Assembly (NCBI GenBank): GCA_002862165.1
Contig: PKCL01000396.1
Location: 1 to 15,051 of the forward strand
DNA: 15,051 bases
Direction of reading: 5' to 3'
Source of the DNA: Planctomycetaceae bacterium
GTDB taxonomy: Bacteria; Planctomycetota; Planctomycetia; Pirellulales; UBA1268
In this document: one piece after another, positions 1 to 8,561 of the stretch
Numbering within the stretch: the stretch's first letter is position 1
How the letters are laid out: each line of letters begins with the position of its first letter
Made by a program: the position numbers and the translations under genes
The notes under the pieces: model-generated
Database searches by the model: none
Seen by the model: only the letters and a program-made list of their open reading frames with translations
Told to the model about the DNA's origin: nothing

Positions 1-670
1 TTGGCGCTGACATGGTTTTTTGAAGTTCATGCACTCCGAATTGATTCGTCACTGTACCAACACGCTTAGATTTTCCAGTACCAATCAATAATGGTTCAAT
101 TCCCGGTTGCGCATTGATGAGATAGAGTGTGCCTGATGATTCCCAGCCTGTTGTTTCCACTCCACTAAGAATTGGATGATGCAGAGCATGAGCTGCGGGC
201 TTCACCTGGGTCTTTCCAGCCAGATGAATCAGATACGGAGAGCCCAGAACCTTTTGTCCAAAATCATTATTAAGTGCACTACGGGGATGACCTGCCGGAT
301 AATGAAACGCATGCGTACTCGTTCGAAGACCAACAACAGCTTTTTCCGACTCAATAAATTCTGTGATATGGGCAAGTTGGCTGTCTTTCAACTGTAGAAA
401 ACGCAGAAAGAAAATACCGACGTCTGCTTCTTCGAGCACTTCGAGTCCTGGCAGGCCTCGTGAATCTCTCTCAGGATCCCACGCTGGATTCACAACCGTC
501 GTTCGAAACCCCAATCGCTCAAGTTCAGATGCGAGGAACGGCATTGTCAGTTGTGGTGAGTAGTGGTGCGTGCCAACAACCAGAACGGCATGTGGAGGTT
601 GCGATGCCCCTACAATCCCACAAAAACAGACAGCTCCAAACAACACTATGCCAGAGAAGACTTTGCTCAT
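1..670 (-). CDS. ThuA-like domain protein, secreted, C-terminus beyond the window
   Basis: The frame is open from an ATG at 670 (minus strand) to the left edge, giving 223 codons without a stop, so the C-terminus is missing. Residues 1-22 are a signal peptide (MSKVFSGIVLFGAVCFCGIV, then GAS). The mature part starts with the strand HAVLVVGTHHYS. It continues with LERLGFRTTVV, LEEADVGIFFLRFLQL and FIESEKAVVGLRTSTHAF, then HPILSGVETT and PLLIGTGKSKRVG. This order matches the class I glutamine-amidotransferase-like fold of ThuA (trehalose utilisation) proteins, which are abundant in planctomycetes, usually exported, and of unclear reaction. I see no canonical Cys nucleophile in the usual amidotransferase elbow, as is normal for ThuA. 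It starts 67 bp after the hydrolase-like gene on the same strand, so it is probably the last visible gene of that unit. Family assignment is fairly sure; substrate is unknown. Confidence 0.75.
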   Translation of the reverse strand, partial: MSKVFSGIVLFGAVCFCGIVGASQPPHAVLVVGTHHYSPQLTMPFLASELERLGFRTTVVNPAWDPERDSRGLPGLEVLEEADVGIFFLRFLQLKDSQLAHITEFIESEKAVVGLRTSTHAFHYPAGHPRSALNNDFGQKVLGSPYLIHLAGKTQVKPAAHALHHPILSGVETTGWESSGTLYLINAQPGIEPLLIGTGKSKRVGTVTNQFGVHELQKTMSAP

Positions 671-737
671 GCTGTTCTTCACTTTCTCTCAACGAAGTAG
701 GGCAGAGTCAATTGGTTCATGGAACATGACATGCTAC

Positions 738-2198
738 TTATCGCTTCGGTAGTACAACTCGCGTATAAGGGCTTGAGAGATATGTTTCATAGGCACGCCC
801 ATTGTGCTCAATGATATTGAGATAGTTACTAAAGAAATCAATCTGGTCTGCGTGAGCATCAAGCTCAATTTCAGCAACCCAGACACCACGTCGTTCATCA
901 TAGTGCATCTCTGCAAAATGATCATCCGGAATGGGCTCACTGAGATATCGTGGACTGCCATCCGGTGATCGATCGAATATCCACCAGATGCTGCCACCCT
1001 CTGGCTCATATCCATCTGGAAACTCCACAATCACTTCAATCGCTTCATCAACAAATGCATGTTCGACTTTCGGAGGTACGAGCAACCTGCCACTGATCTC
1101 TTCCGGAAAGAAATGTGTCAGCAGAAATGCTGATTTATTCGACTGACCTCGCTCCAATCGAGGATGTCCCCTTTTCCCGTGGCCTGTGTTAGCTCCTAAA
1201 TATACCGGGATATCAGGGTGCTCCGCACCACCCCAGGCCATGTCGTAGGCAACACAATCATGTGTTCCCGGATGAAAGAGCATTTCAACACCACGACGCC
1301 GAAGCTGTTTAAGGTTTCGAGAAATAAATACTTCATCTGATATTTCACGAGTAAAGGCCTGAAGATCTTCCCATGTATGGCCTTCTTCCAAGACTTCTCG
1401 ATTAAAGGTTGGTCCATAATGTCCCCCAGAAAAAGGTCCTCGCCTTCCTTCCTGTGAATCAAGTTCCTCCCATGCAGCCCGATCACAAAGCCGCAGAGGT
1501 GAGTCCCAAATTGGTGAAACTGTGGCATGAACGGCTGTCATGCGTTCGTCATGCAAAATCGCCATTGAGGGTGATGCACCATTTTTTGATCCACCAGTTG
1601 CAGCAACTTTTCCTTTTTCAAAATGATCAGACTCGGAATACGCTGTGGTAATCGCCCGCATCAACGTTGCTGGCCACGCCCAATATTGAATTTTAACATG
1701 TGGATTCAGCGTTCTCACGAAACGTTCCTCAGCTGCTCTCGCGAGATCTCGTTCGCCGTAACTGCCGGGCTCCTGAACAACGGTAAACACAAGCCCGACA
1801 CCACCATTCAGAAGTTCTCGGAAAACTCCGTTGGGATGAAAATCTTCCTCCAGACGACCGGGTGTACTGCCGCCAGTCAGATGAAAACCCCTAGCTTTCT
1901 GGTTGGCTGGCACAACCATTCGTACCGGCACGCGGAAATTCTGGCCTGGCCACAGTTCACCGACATTGATCGTGACCAGCTTTTGTCGTGTCACAATCTC
2001 ATCTTCAACAGAATGCCAGTCTTGAAGAACTTCGACATCTAATGTGGTGGGGTCACATATGGCATCCATGTCAAAAATTTCAGCAGCCAGCACACCAGAG
2101 AACACGGCCAGCATCCCGATACTAGCCAAGCATTTAGTGATGCTATTTATCAGGGGAGTAGACCACCTTAGAAAACCTGGTTCCTTTTTGACTTTCAT
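738..2198 (-). CDS. Secreted alpha/beta-hydrolase-like protein (PqaA-like)
   Basis: This is a 486-residue protein with a long basic N-terminus and a hydrophobic segment at about 22-39 (IGMLAVFSGVLAAE), a likely signal peptide. A GGSKNG elbow at 202-207 places Ser204 as a candidate nucleophile. GTHD at 311-314 and NTGHG at 337-341 could supply Asp314 and His340. This spacing recalls the PhoPQ-activated pathogenicity-related (PqaA) branch of alpha/beta hydrolases, where the elbow is GxSK-type. The part after about residue 375 is rich in beta-type sequence and looks like a separate sandwich-like end domain. The ATG at 2198 keeps the whole signal region. The gene lies 260 bp after the DUF1552 gene and 67 bp before the ThuA-like gene. 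An esterase or peptidase role is possible; the catalytic triad is inferred from motifs only and the substrate is unknown. Confidence 0.6.
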   Translation of the reverse strand: MKVKKEPGFLRWSTPLINSITKCLASIGMLAVFSGVLAAEIFDMDAICDPTTLDVEVLQDWHSVEDEIVTRQKLVTINVGELWPGQNFRVPVRMVVPANQKARGFHLTGGSTPGRLEEDFHPNGVFRELLNGGVGLVFTVVQEPGSYGERDLARAAEERFVRTLNPHVKIQYWAWPATLMRAITTAYSESDHFEKGKVAATGGSKNGASPSMAILHDERMTAVHATVSPIWDSPLRLCDRAAWEELDSQEGRRGPFSGGHYGPTFNREVLEEGHTWEDLQAFTREISDEVFISRNLKQLRRRGVEMLFHPGTHDCVAYDMAWGGAEHPDIPVYLGANTGHGKRGHPRLERGQSNKSAFLLTHFFPEEISGRLLVPPKVEHAFVDEAIEVIVEFPDGYEPEGGSIWWIFDRSPDGSPRYLSEPIPDDHFAEMHYDERRGVWVAEIELDAHADQIDFFSNYLNIIEHNGRAYETYLSSPYTRVVLPKR

Positions 2199-2458
2199 TC
2201 ATCTATGCCTTTGCAGCGTGTGGATTTTTTCACTTCGAGGTCACCTGAAGCAATCAAGGCCGGATAGGGGTTCGTTAAGAGAACTCGTTGTACTGTAGAT
2301 ATGAATCTTGGACAACAAATTATTCAGCCACAAGGCCTATAAACACTATCCAGTCATTCTGGGAAAAGGCCGACGAACAGTTTGTGCTTCGTGTGTTGCA
2401 CTCGAGAGCAAATCACATGACTGACAACAACCAGAGTCAGTATGGACTGCTGGTCATA
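2199..2458. other. Gap between the DUF1552 gene and the hydrolase-like gene
   Basis: This 260-bp stretch holds no convincing gene. Short open frames crossing it have no recognisable motifs and extend into the antisense of the DUF1552 gene. Its size allows a separate promoter for the hydrolase/ThuA pair, but I could not pick out a persuasive -35/-10 pair. A small hairpin sits at its right end and is listed separately. Confidence 0.5.
2431..2453 (-). terminator. Small hairpin just after the DUF1552 stop, possible weak terminator
   Basis: On the plus strand CCAG (2431-2434) pairs with CTGG (2450-2453), and CAGT (2438-2441) pairs with ACTG (2446-2449) around a four-base loop. A three-base bulge lies at 2435-2437. 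The hairpin begins 6 nt past the DUF1552 stop codon in the minus-strand direction. There is no clear run of U after it, so it may be a 3'-end stabiliser, an attenuator or chance. Confidence 0.25.
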
Positions 2459-3802
2459 TTAAATATTTTCGAGCATACCTGTAGCGTCACCGTGCACGTT
2501 GTCGTGGACACCAAAGCGATCGAGCATGCTTGCATAGAGATTCATCAGTGGTGTTTTGCTCGGATACTGGACATGCCTACCAGGATTCAATCTGCCATCT
2601 CCACCACCAGCAAGTAGAATCGGCAGCCTGTTGTGATCATGTCGGTTACCATCACCAATACAACCACCATAAACAAGCATCGTTCGATCAAGAATTGATT
2701 TGTCACCTTCTTGGATCGACTTCAGCCGCTTGAGTAGATACGCCAACTGCTCAGTATGAAAGCGATTAATCTTCTTGATTTTTTCCTGCTTTTCAGGATC
2801 GTTTCGATGATGTGAAAGTGAGTGATGTCCTTCGGGCACTCCAATAAAATCGTAACTGCGATTACTTCCTTCATTCGCAAAGACCAGTGTTGAAATCCGA
2901 GTGGCATCAACCTGAAACGCCATAACGAGAAGATCTGCAAGTAACCGTAGATGATCCCGATAGCTGTCAGGAATACCATCCGGCTTTGTCATTTCTTTTG
3001 TACTGGTTGATTCATCCTGTGATGTTCTTTGGACCCGTTGCTCAAGTTCCCGAACGCTTGTGAGATATTCATCAAGCTTTCGCTTATCTGCCTGTCCAAC
3101 CACCTGTTGCAACCGTTTCGCATCATCGAGTGCAAAATCTAGAATACTACGACTAAACTTCAGACGATTTGCTCGCATCTGTTTTGATTCACCAGCACGG
3201 GTGCCTTCGAATAATCGTTCAAAAATAAGTCGTGGATCTTTTTCTTTCGGGACAGGTTGATTTTCGCTCTTCCACGAAATTGTTGAAGAGTAGGCGCAAC
3301 TGTATCCAGAATCACAACTCCCACTTGTTTTGCCGCCTTCAGCACCAATTTCGAGTGATGCAAATCGTGTGCGTCTTCCCACCGTTGCGGCAGCAAGCTG
3401 ATCCACCGATACACCGGCTTTAATATCAACACCATTTGTCTTTCTCGCCTGGGCACCCGTTAAGAAGGTTGCCATGGCTCTGGCATGATCACCACCTCCG
3501 TCACCATTTGCATTGGCATGATATTGGGCAAGTCCACTGAGAATACTAAAGTCACTTTGTAACTCACGAAGTGGTTCAAGAGTTGGGGGCAGTCTGTAGT
3601 CACTGCCCTCTTCCTGTGGCGTCCAATCTGACATATGAATGCCGTTGGGCGCATACACAAATGCCATTCGCAGTGGTTCTTTTTTTCGACGATACCCTGT
3701 TGCAGCCTGAACAGATACTGGGGCCATCGCCTCGAGAAGCGGTAGTGCAACACTGACTCCAGCACCTCGCAATACGGTTCTTCTTGAAAGCTGGTTTCTC
3801 AT
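2459..3802 (-). CDS. DUF1552 (HXXSHH) protein
   Basis: This 447-residue protein is recognisable as the planctomycete/verrucomicrobial DUF1552 family (Pfam PF07586, HXXSHH). The family's name motif is present as H327-S-L-S330-H331-H332. A second conserved-looking block, IGDGNRHDHNRLPILLAGG at about 382-400, is rich in His and Asp and suggests metal binding. The N-terminus has SRRTVLRGAG at 6-15 followed by a hydrophobic stretch, a Tat-type export signal of the loose form common in this family. The start at 3802 overlaps the upstream stop (ATGA), and GGAG lies 7 nt before it, so the two genes are likely translationally coupled. DUF1552 genes habitually follow DUF1592 genes, which implies a shared complex or pathway, but the biochemical role is not established. 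The family call is secure. Confidence 0.92.
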   Translation of the reverse strand: MRNQLSRRTVLRGAGVSVALPLLEAMAPVSVQAATGYRRKKEPLRMAFVYAPNGIHMSDWTPQEEGSDYRLPPTLEPLRELQSDFSILSGLAQYHANANGDGGGDHARAMATFLTGAQARKTNGVDIKAGVSVDQLAAATVGRRTRFASLEIGAEGGKTSGSCDSGYSCAYSSTISWKSENQPVPKEKDPRLIFERLFEGTRAGESKQMRANRLKFSRSILDFALDDAKRLQQVVGQADKRKLDEYLTSVRELEQRVQRTSQDESTSTKEMTKPDGIPDSYRDHLRLLADLLVMAFQVDATRISTLVFANEGSNRSYDFIGVPEGHHSLSHHRNDPEKQEKIKKINRFHTEQLAYLLKRLKSIQEGDKSILDRTMLVYGGCIGDGNRHDHNRLPILLAGGGDGRLNPGRHVQYPSKTPLMNLYASMLDRFGVHDNVHGDATGMLENI

Positions 3803-6087
3803 TGGCTCTCTCCGGATTCGCGCTGCCGAAACGCAGGGCTTTTTACAATTTCTTCAACAACAATTGCGAAACGGTCATCATCAGCTTGAAGTCGATTGAC
3901 AATTCGTTCCACTGCACATGCATCGTAATATTCTAACCCCCGGCCGAGGGCAAAAGTTAGCATTTTCTCTGAAAGACATCGACGGAAATCATCCTGCCGC
4001 TGGAGTAAAAGATGTCGTAGCTCTTGCGGCCCATCAAATGTCTGTCCGCTTGGCAACTCCCCGGTTGCATCAATTTCTATGGTTCCATCTCGATCTCGCC
4101 ACGCACCGATTGCATTATAATTTTCAAGTCCGAATCCAAGTGGGTCCATCATTTTATGGCATGAGGCACATGCCGGATCAGCCCGGTGCCTTTCCATCTG
4201 TTCCCGTAACGATCCCGTGAGTTGCGATGAATCGCCTTCAGCTAGTTGTGGGACATTTGGTGGAGGCTCCGGAGGTGGGGCATCAAAAAGATTTTCGAGA
4301 ATCCACTTCCCTCGCTTGACGGGACTCGTCCGAGTTGGGTCCGATGTGACTGTCAGGATACTAGCCTGACCAAGAAGGCCACCCCGACGACCACCCTCAA
4401 GAGAGACTCGTTTGAAATCGGGGCCAGATACTCCTGATATCCCATAGTGCTTGGCAAGACGATCATTCACATACGTGTAATCAGCGTCAAGGAAATCGAG
4501 GATACTTCTGTTGTCTGACACAATCGTACGAAAGAAGAGTTCAGTCTCTCGAAGCATTGCTTCCCTGAGCTGATTATCAAACGTTGGAAATTGCTTCTGG
4601 CTAGGGCTTACTTCTTCAAGTCCACGAAGCTGAAGCCATTGCCCTGCAAAGTTTTCAACGAGTGCCTCCACACGATCATCTTTCAGCATTCGTCTTGCCT
4701 GCTGAACAAGCTGTTCTTCTGTATGCAGTTCACCCCGTGCAGCAGCACCGAACAATTCATCGTCTGGCATACTACTCCACAGGAAATATGAAAGTCTTGT
4801 TGCCAATTCAAAATCATTTAGATCTCGCACTTCCCCAGGCTCTGGGTCAACTTCCATCCGAAAAAGAAATGATGGAGAAACAAGTATGGCTGCGACTGCC
4901 AGTTGTGTTGACCGTTCAACGGTCTCACCATTTCGGCGTGCTAATGAAAATATTCTCCCAAGGCTTTCAACCTCTGTGATACTTGCTCTCCGACGAAAAG
5001 CACGCGATGCGAGTGGGTTCAGCAGCTTCTTGATGGCCTCCGTCTGGTGTGTGACGGTTGCTCTAGGGTCAATTGGAGGCTGAAAAAAACGTGTATGAAA
5101 TTCAGGAAGTGAATCAGGCAGTATTCCGAGCGGGCCGATCAACTCGATCGAATCAACATTCAGATTTCGATCAAGCTTTTTTCCCTGTGGGCCTGACTTC
5201 AAATAGAAATCATTAAGAAACGCAACACCAAGTTGGTGCTTGCCCTGTTTCAGATCAAGAGTTACTTCAAAGTCTGTCGGCCGATTCCGGTCATTCCGTA
5301 CAAGTTCTTTTCGGAGTGGCTTTCCATCTAAGCCAACAAGCATGAAACAAGCTTGATTCCCGGCCTGGTCACCCCACGCTCGTACGCGCAAGACATATTC
5401 ACCAGCATCTTCCAACGTAAAGTCTCGTGTAACCTGACCACGAGTGGGGAAACGCTTCCCTTCAAACTGTCGACGAGGCGCAGCCTCAACATCTGTGCTC
5501 GCAATAACTGTTCGCACAATCTCATCAGCAGCATCGATATAACGCTCAAAGAGTACAGGTGAGACAGATAAAACATCACCAATATTATCAAAACCATATC
5601 CAACATCATCGCTTGGAAACGTCTTTGCGAGTTTGAGATCAATACCAAAAAGATCACGGATTGTATTGTCGTACTCTTGTCTGTTCAAACGCCTAATCGT
5701 TACTCGACCAGGCCGATCAGGGCCGACACATTCGACTTTCAATGCATCATCAAGAATCCATTGTTCAACAAGCTTTCGCTCTTCCTCTGATGGCTGGTCG
5801 GCATCATCAGGAGGCATCGCTCTACCTTGCAACTGACGAAGAATACGTCTCCAGTTTGCTCGATCGGTACTGCGAGCATTCGTTGCCGTGTATGAGTCAA
5901 TTGCAATACCTGACTCAGCATCACTCCCAGAATGGCAGTCGATGCAATAACGCCCCAAAACACCTTGAACATCTTCAAACGTTTCTGCATCTAGACAGTG
6001 TCCCCCACAAAGAAGCATCGCCGTTGCTATCTGCATCACACGAGGCAACAGCTGAGAGGATCGTGATGTTTTTAGAAGAGAAAGCAC
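3799..6087 (-). CDS. DUF1592-type multidomain cytochrome c protein (PSCyt/PSD domains)
   Basis: A 762-residue exported protein with a GTG start at 6087; a hydrophobic signal runs about residues 19-34. An ATG at residue 18 (6036) is an alternative start but has no ribosome site. Domain order by motif: cytochrome-like domain with C48xxC51H52 and a possible axial Met91 in MPPD; DUF1587 at about 128-192 (IRRLNRQEYDNTIRDLFGID); a beta-rich, possibly carbohydrate-binding insert at about 215-320; DUF1595 at about 348-412; DUF1592 at about 420-548; DUF1588 at about 562-665, with a second heme motif C640xxC643H644; DUF1585 at about 680-756. Both heme sites are intact, so it is probably a periplasmic diheme protein. 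It is the first gene of the minus-strand unit and is coupled to the DUF1552 gene. An electron-transfer role in oxidising a sugar-type substrate is a guess; the family has no settled function. Confidence 0.92.
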   Translation of the reverse strand: MLSLLKTSRSSQLLPRVMQIATAMLLCGGHCLDAETFEDVQGVLGRYCIDCHSGSDAESGIAIDSYTATNARSTDRANWRRILRQLQGRAMPPDDADQPSEEERKLVEQWILDDALKVECVGPDRPGRVTIRRLNRQEYDNTIRDLFGIDLKLAKTFPSDDVGYGFDNIGDVLSVSPVLFERYIDAADEIVRTVIASTDVEAAPRRQFEGKRFPTRGQVTRDFTLEDAGEYVLRVRAWGDQAGNQACFMLVGLDGKPLRKELVRNDRNRPTDFEVTLDLKQGKHQLGVAFLNDFYLKSGPQGKKLDRNLNVDSIELIGPLGILPDSLPEFHTRFFQPPIDPRATVTHQTEAIKKLLNPLASRAFRRRASITEVESLGRIFSLARRNGETVERSTQLAVAAILVSPSFLFRMEVDPEPGEVRDLNDFELATRLSYFLWSSMPDDELFGAAARGELHTEEQLVQQARRMLKDDRVEALVENFAGQWLQLRGLEEVSPSQKQFPTFDNQLREAMLRETELFFRTIVSDNRSILDFLDADYTYVNDRLAKHYGISGVSGPDFKRVSLEGGRRGGLLGQASILTVTSDPTRTSPVKRGKWILENLFDAPPPEPPPNVPQLAEGDSSQLTGSLREQMERHRADPACASCHKMMDPLGFGLENYNAIGAWRDRDGTIEIDATGELPSGQTFDGPQELRHLLLQRQDDFRRCLSEKMLTFALGRGLEYYDACAVERIVNRLQADDDRFAIVVEEIVKSPAFRQRESGESQ

Positions 6088-6476
6088 TACTACCTGTTAC
6101 GCCCTACTCAATATGAATGACAAAACTTCAATAAATCAGGGTTCAAAACATTTCGCAAGGGTTTTTCCTGCACTCACATTACCATGCTCAAAATCTAGGG
6201 GACTTATCTCGATTTGCAACGTTCCTTCTACTGAAACTATCCAGAAAATAGGGCTTCGCGTGAGACGAATCGGTACCTGAGGTGTTCTCATCGTGTCAAC
6301 TTCTTCAGACATTTTTATATTGTGCATTTTCGCTAAGCTACTTGGTATAAATCGAGTAGGCATCTCATCATTCAAATCTGGCTTTTGAGAGCTGACTGAT
6401 ACGGACAGAAAATGTCCACGATGTCATCGTAGAACCGGTAAAGATATATCAACGAGATTCTCTAATAACCGAGATG

Positions 6477-6492
6477 CCCTATGAACTTAGGG
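6477..6492. repeat. Inverted repeat CCCTA-N6-TAGGG
   Basis: CCCTA at 6477-6481 is the exact reverse complement of TAGGG at 6488-6492, with TGAACT between them. It lies about 67 bp upstream of the sigma-factor start. It could be an operator half-site pair or a weak RNA hairpin; a single copy of this size may also be chance. Confidence 0.35.
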
Positions 6493-6502
6493 AACTAAAA
6501 AA

Positions 6503-6514
6503 TGCTTCGAAGCA
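6503..6514. repeat. Perfect 12-bp palindrome TGCTTCGAAGCA
   Basis: TGCTTCGAAGCA reads the same on both strands, without a spacer. It starts 10 bp after the CCCTA/TAGGG repeat and ends 44 bp before the sigma-factor start codon. The position suits a regulator site in the promoter or 5' leader of the right-hand unit. No matching second copy was noticed in the window. Confidence 0.4.
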
Positions 6515-6558
6515 CGTAGCTGATACATGTCGTCAGGCCTCAAAAGTGTACCAACTCA

Positions 6559-7098
6559 ATGGTCAACATTGATGAAAAAAGAGACCGAGTGATTAAAGCA
6601 GCTTTCAGTTGCCGTACAGACTTGCTTACTTATGCACGTTCACTTCTCGGAAACTTTACTGCAGCAGAGGATGTTGTACATGAGGCAATGATTGTCGTCA
6701 TGAATAAATATGATCAGTTTCAAGAAGGGACATCCGTTTTGGCTTGGTGTCGTGCGATTGTCCGTCTTGAAGTGCTGCATGCAAAACGTCAGTACCACCA
6801 AGAGAGGTCCCTTGCTGAACGACTCATTGACGATGCTGTTGATGCAGCCTTCAATGAATTTCAGGCGAGCAGAAAAAATGATGAGACAATATCTCGGCAA
6901 GAAGCGATACGGCATTGCCTCGAAAAAATTCCCGATCGTGGACGGGCTGTATTGGAATCACGGTTTAAAGACGAACTTGGATATAATCAGATCGGTGAAC
7001 AACTTGGCATGACTATTGAAGCTGTACGAAAGTCACTCTTTCGACTAAAGAAGCAGCTCCGTTCGTGTGTCGAAAGCAGAATGAGAATCACCTCATGA
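6559..7098 (+). CDS. ECF-type sigma-70 factor, Rhodopirellula/Verrucomicrobium family
   Basis: This 179-residue protein has only sigma regions 2 and 4, the layout of an extracytoplasmic-function sigma factor. Region 2 spans about 17-80, with DLLTYARSLLGN, then AAEDVVHEAMIVVMNKYDQF and the WCRAIVRLEVLHAKRQ segment that normally contacts the -10 element. Region 4 spans about 117-173 and holds the helix-turn-helix YNQIGEQLGMTIEAVRKSL, which reads the -35 element. The pattern matches the sigma factors found before FecR proteins in Rhodopirellula and Verrucomicrobium. The ATG at 6559 is the first in frame, without a clear ribosome site. The stop overlaps the FecR start (ATGA at 7095-7098), so the two are probably made in a fixed ratio. 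It likely drives the downstream envelope and sulfatase genes; the target promoters are not identified. Confidence 0.93.
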   Translation: MVNIDEKRDRVIKAAFSCRTDLLTYARSLLGNFTAAEDVVHEAMIVVMNKYDQFQEGTSVLAWCRAIVRLEVLHAKRQYHQERSLAERLIDDAVDAAFNEFQASRKNDETISRQEAIRHCLEKIPDRGRAVLESRFKDELGYNQIGEQLGMTIEAVRKSLFRLKKQLRSCVESRMRITS

Positions 7099-8486
7099 AC
7101 AATAATCTAATTTGGGATGAGTTGTTTGATCGTCACTTACATGGTGAGTTAACAGACGTTGAAAAAGAACACGTTGCTGAACTTCTTGATAGTGACGCCG
7201 CTGCTCGTCAGCAGTTTGTTGAACTCGCTCAATGGGACACTGAGATCACTGAAACGATATACGAACTTGCGGGGTCGCCCCAGAACAAAGACATTCTCCC
7301 ATCAGGGAAGGCACTGGTGGAGAGCCCCGGTTCGAAAAAAACTTTCGTTTCTCAGTTCGTTACATTACCTACGGTTGCGGTCTTCCTCATGCTTTTGAGT
7401 AGCTTGCTCTACAGGCAGATGACTACGTTTTTTGCACCAATAGAAAAAGTCGCTCGCTCGCAGATAGCTGATAGCCCAATTGCCACAATTACTGGCTTTA
7501 GGGGGTCGCTTCTCTGGACAGGAAATCAGGGAGAAATTGTGCTCGACATGCATGTCGGAAGAGAACTGACAGGAGGCACGATTGAAGGCTTGGGTCCGTG
7601 TTCATGGTTCGAACTACAGTTCAAAGACGGATCAATTGTGACCATCTCAGGAACGTCAATGCTCACCTTGGCAGATATTGGCCAGAAAAAATTACGACTG
7701 AAGCAAGGAGCATTTACTGCAGACGTTGTCCCGCAGCCTGTCGGTAAGCCAATGATCATTCAAACGCCATCGACTGTGATTGAAGTTGTGGGGACACGAT
7801 TTGAAGTTGAAGCATTGCAGGCGTTCACTACGGTGAATGTCCGGGAGGGGAATGTTCGCCTGAAGCATTTATTTGATGGCAGCGTGGTTGACATTCCAGC
7901 TCACTATTGTGTAACCGCAAAGGCTGGTAGTGATCTCTCACCAACCCGGCTGCCAGCCTCGAAAAATCATTGGAAGAGTTCGCTGGACATACATACTGGA
8001 GGCTTTGGACAGTGGCTTCCAGCAACAAAAAAACGACCGGCTGCTCAAAAGGCCCTTCCTTTCATTCCGGCCAATTACCCGGATATCACTATAGCGCTCT
8101 TAGGCATTCCTGTGTCCGGTAGGGGTGAGCCGCCTGTTGTTCTCACTCCAAGTGCTCAATTCCGTGTCCGCGGTCGACTGCATTATCCAGCAAAACTTAA
8201 AATTGGTATTGCCGTGTCGGATGACAATGGTGAATTTGCAGGAATGTTTCGTGGAGACTTATTAAACGAGCAGCCTATTACTAAGATCGATGAAGAAAAA
8301 TGTTTTGAAGTCATTTACCAACTGAGTGACTTTTCTATTGACCCGTGTTTAGCTAGAAAACATACTAAATCAGCAGAAAAGCCTGATGGGCTCTATCTTG
8401 ATCGGGTTTGGATATTTACGAATGCAGGGGTCTCAAGTCGGCTCATGGTCCATGAAGTAAGCTTGATTCCGGGGGAAATAGAATAA
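7095..8486 (+). CDS. FecR-domain membrane protein, putative regulator of the adjacent sigma factor
   Basis: This is a 463-residue protein. I chose the ATG at 7095, which overlaps the sigma stop by 4 nt; an in-frame upstream ATG at 7065 would add ten residues lying within the sigma gene. Residues 1-60 form an acidic cytoplasmic helical part (WDELFDRHLHGELTDVEKE) of the kind that binds sigma factors in this group. One membrane span lies at about 86-106. The FecR domain covers about 150-256, with GSIVTISGTSMLTLA, LRLKQGAFTADV, STVIEVVGTRFEVEA and VNVREGNVRLK. The remaining 200 residues are not recognised and end in a beta-rich stretch that could be a ligand-binding sandwich. By analogy with FecR it would pass an envelope signal to the sigma factor, as either anti-sigma or activator; which one cannot be told from sequence. 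Confidence 0.87.
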   Translation: MNNNLIWDELFDRHLHGELTDVEKEHVAELLDSDAAARQQFVELAQWDTEITETIYELAGSPQNKDILPSGKALVESPGSKKTFVSQFVTLPTVAVFLMLLSSLLYRQMTTFFAPIEKVARSQIADSPIATITGFRGSLLWTGNQGEIVLDMHVGRELTGGTIEGLGPCSWFELQFKDGSIVTISGTSMLTLADIGQKKLRLKQGAFTADVVPQPVGKPMIIQTPSTVIEVVGTRFEVEALQAFTTVNVREGNVRLKHLFDGSVVDIPAHYCVTAKAGSDLSPTRLPASKNHWKSSLDIHTGGFGQWLPATKKRPAAQKALPFIPANYPDITIALLGIPVSGRGEPPVVLTPSAQFRVRGRLHYPAKLKIGIAVSDDNGEFAGMFRGDLLNEQPITKIDEEKCFEVIYQLSDFSIDPCLARKHTKSAEKPDGLYLDRVWIFTNAGVSSRLMVHEVSLIPGEIE

Positions 8487-8561
8487 GAAAACTTAAGAAT
8501 ATCTATAGCTAAAAACTATCTACCTGCTCATGACAACGGGTGTGCAACAGGAACAAAATCC

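Larger units (their letters stand above)
6088..6558. promoter_or_regulatory. Divergent intergenic region between the two gene arms
   Basis: This 471-bp region separates the minus-strand cytochrome unit from the plus-strand sigma-factor unit and should contain both promoters. A weak minus-strand candidate is TTGCGA at 6158-6153, 17 bp before TTTATT at 6135-6130, each matching 4 of 6 consensus bases. No convincing housekeeping promoter was seen for the sigma factor, so it may be read from an ECF-type promoter. Two inverted repeats (listed separately) lie 45-82 bp upstream of the sigma start. A 79-codon minus-strand open frame at 6136-6375 has no recognisable motif and is not called as a gene. 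Confidence 0.5.

Noticed and set aside
6136..6375. A 79-codon minus-strand open frame in the divergent intergenic region
   Set aside because: It has no signal peptide, domain motif or clear ribosome site, and a weak promoter candidate for the cytochrome gene starts right at its end. Chance openness is the simpler explanation.
6385..6413. TTGAGA-N17-GAAAAT as a sigma-70 promoter for the sigma-factor gene
   Set aside because: The -10 matches only 4 of 6 bases with no start evidence, and it lies about 145 bp upstream of the ATG. It is too weak to annotate.
8484..8495. TAAG-AAAA-CTTA hairpin at the end of the FecR gene as a terminator
   Set aside because: The four-base AT-rich stem has no U-run after it and would not end transcription; co-transcription with the pseudopilin remains likely.
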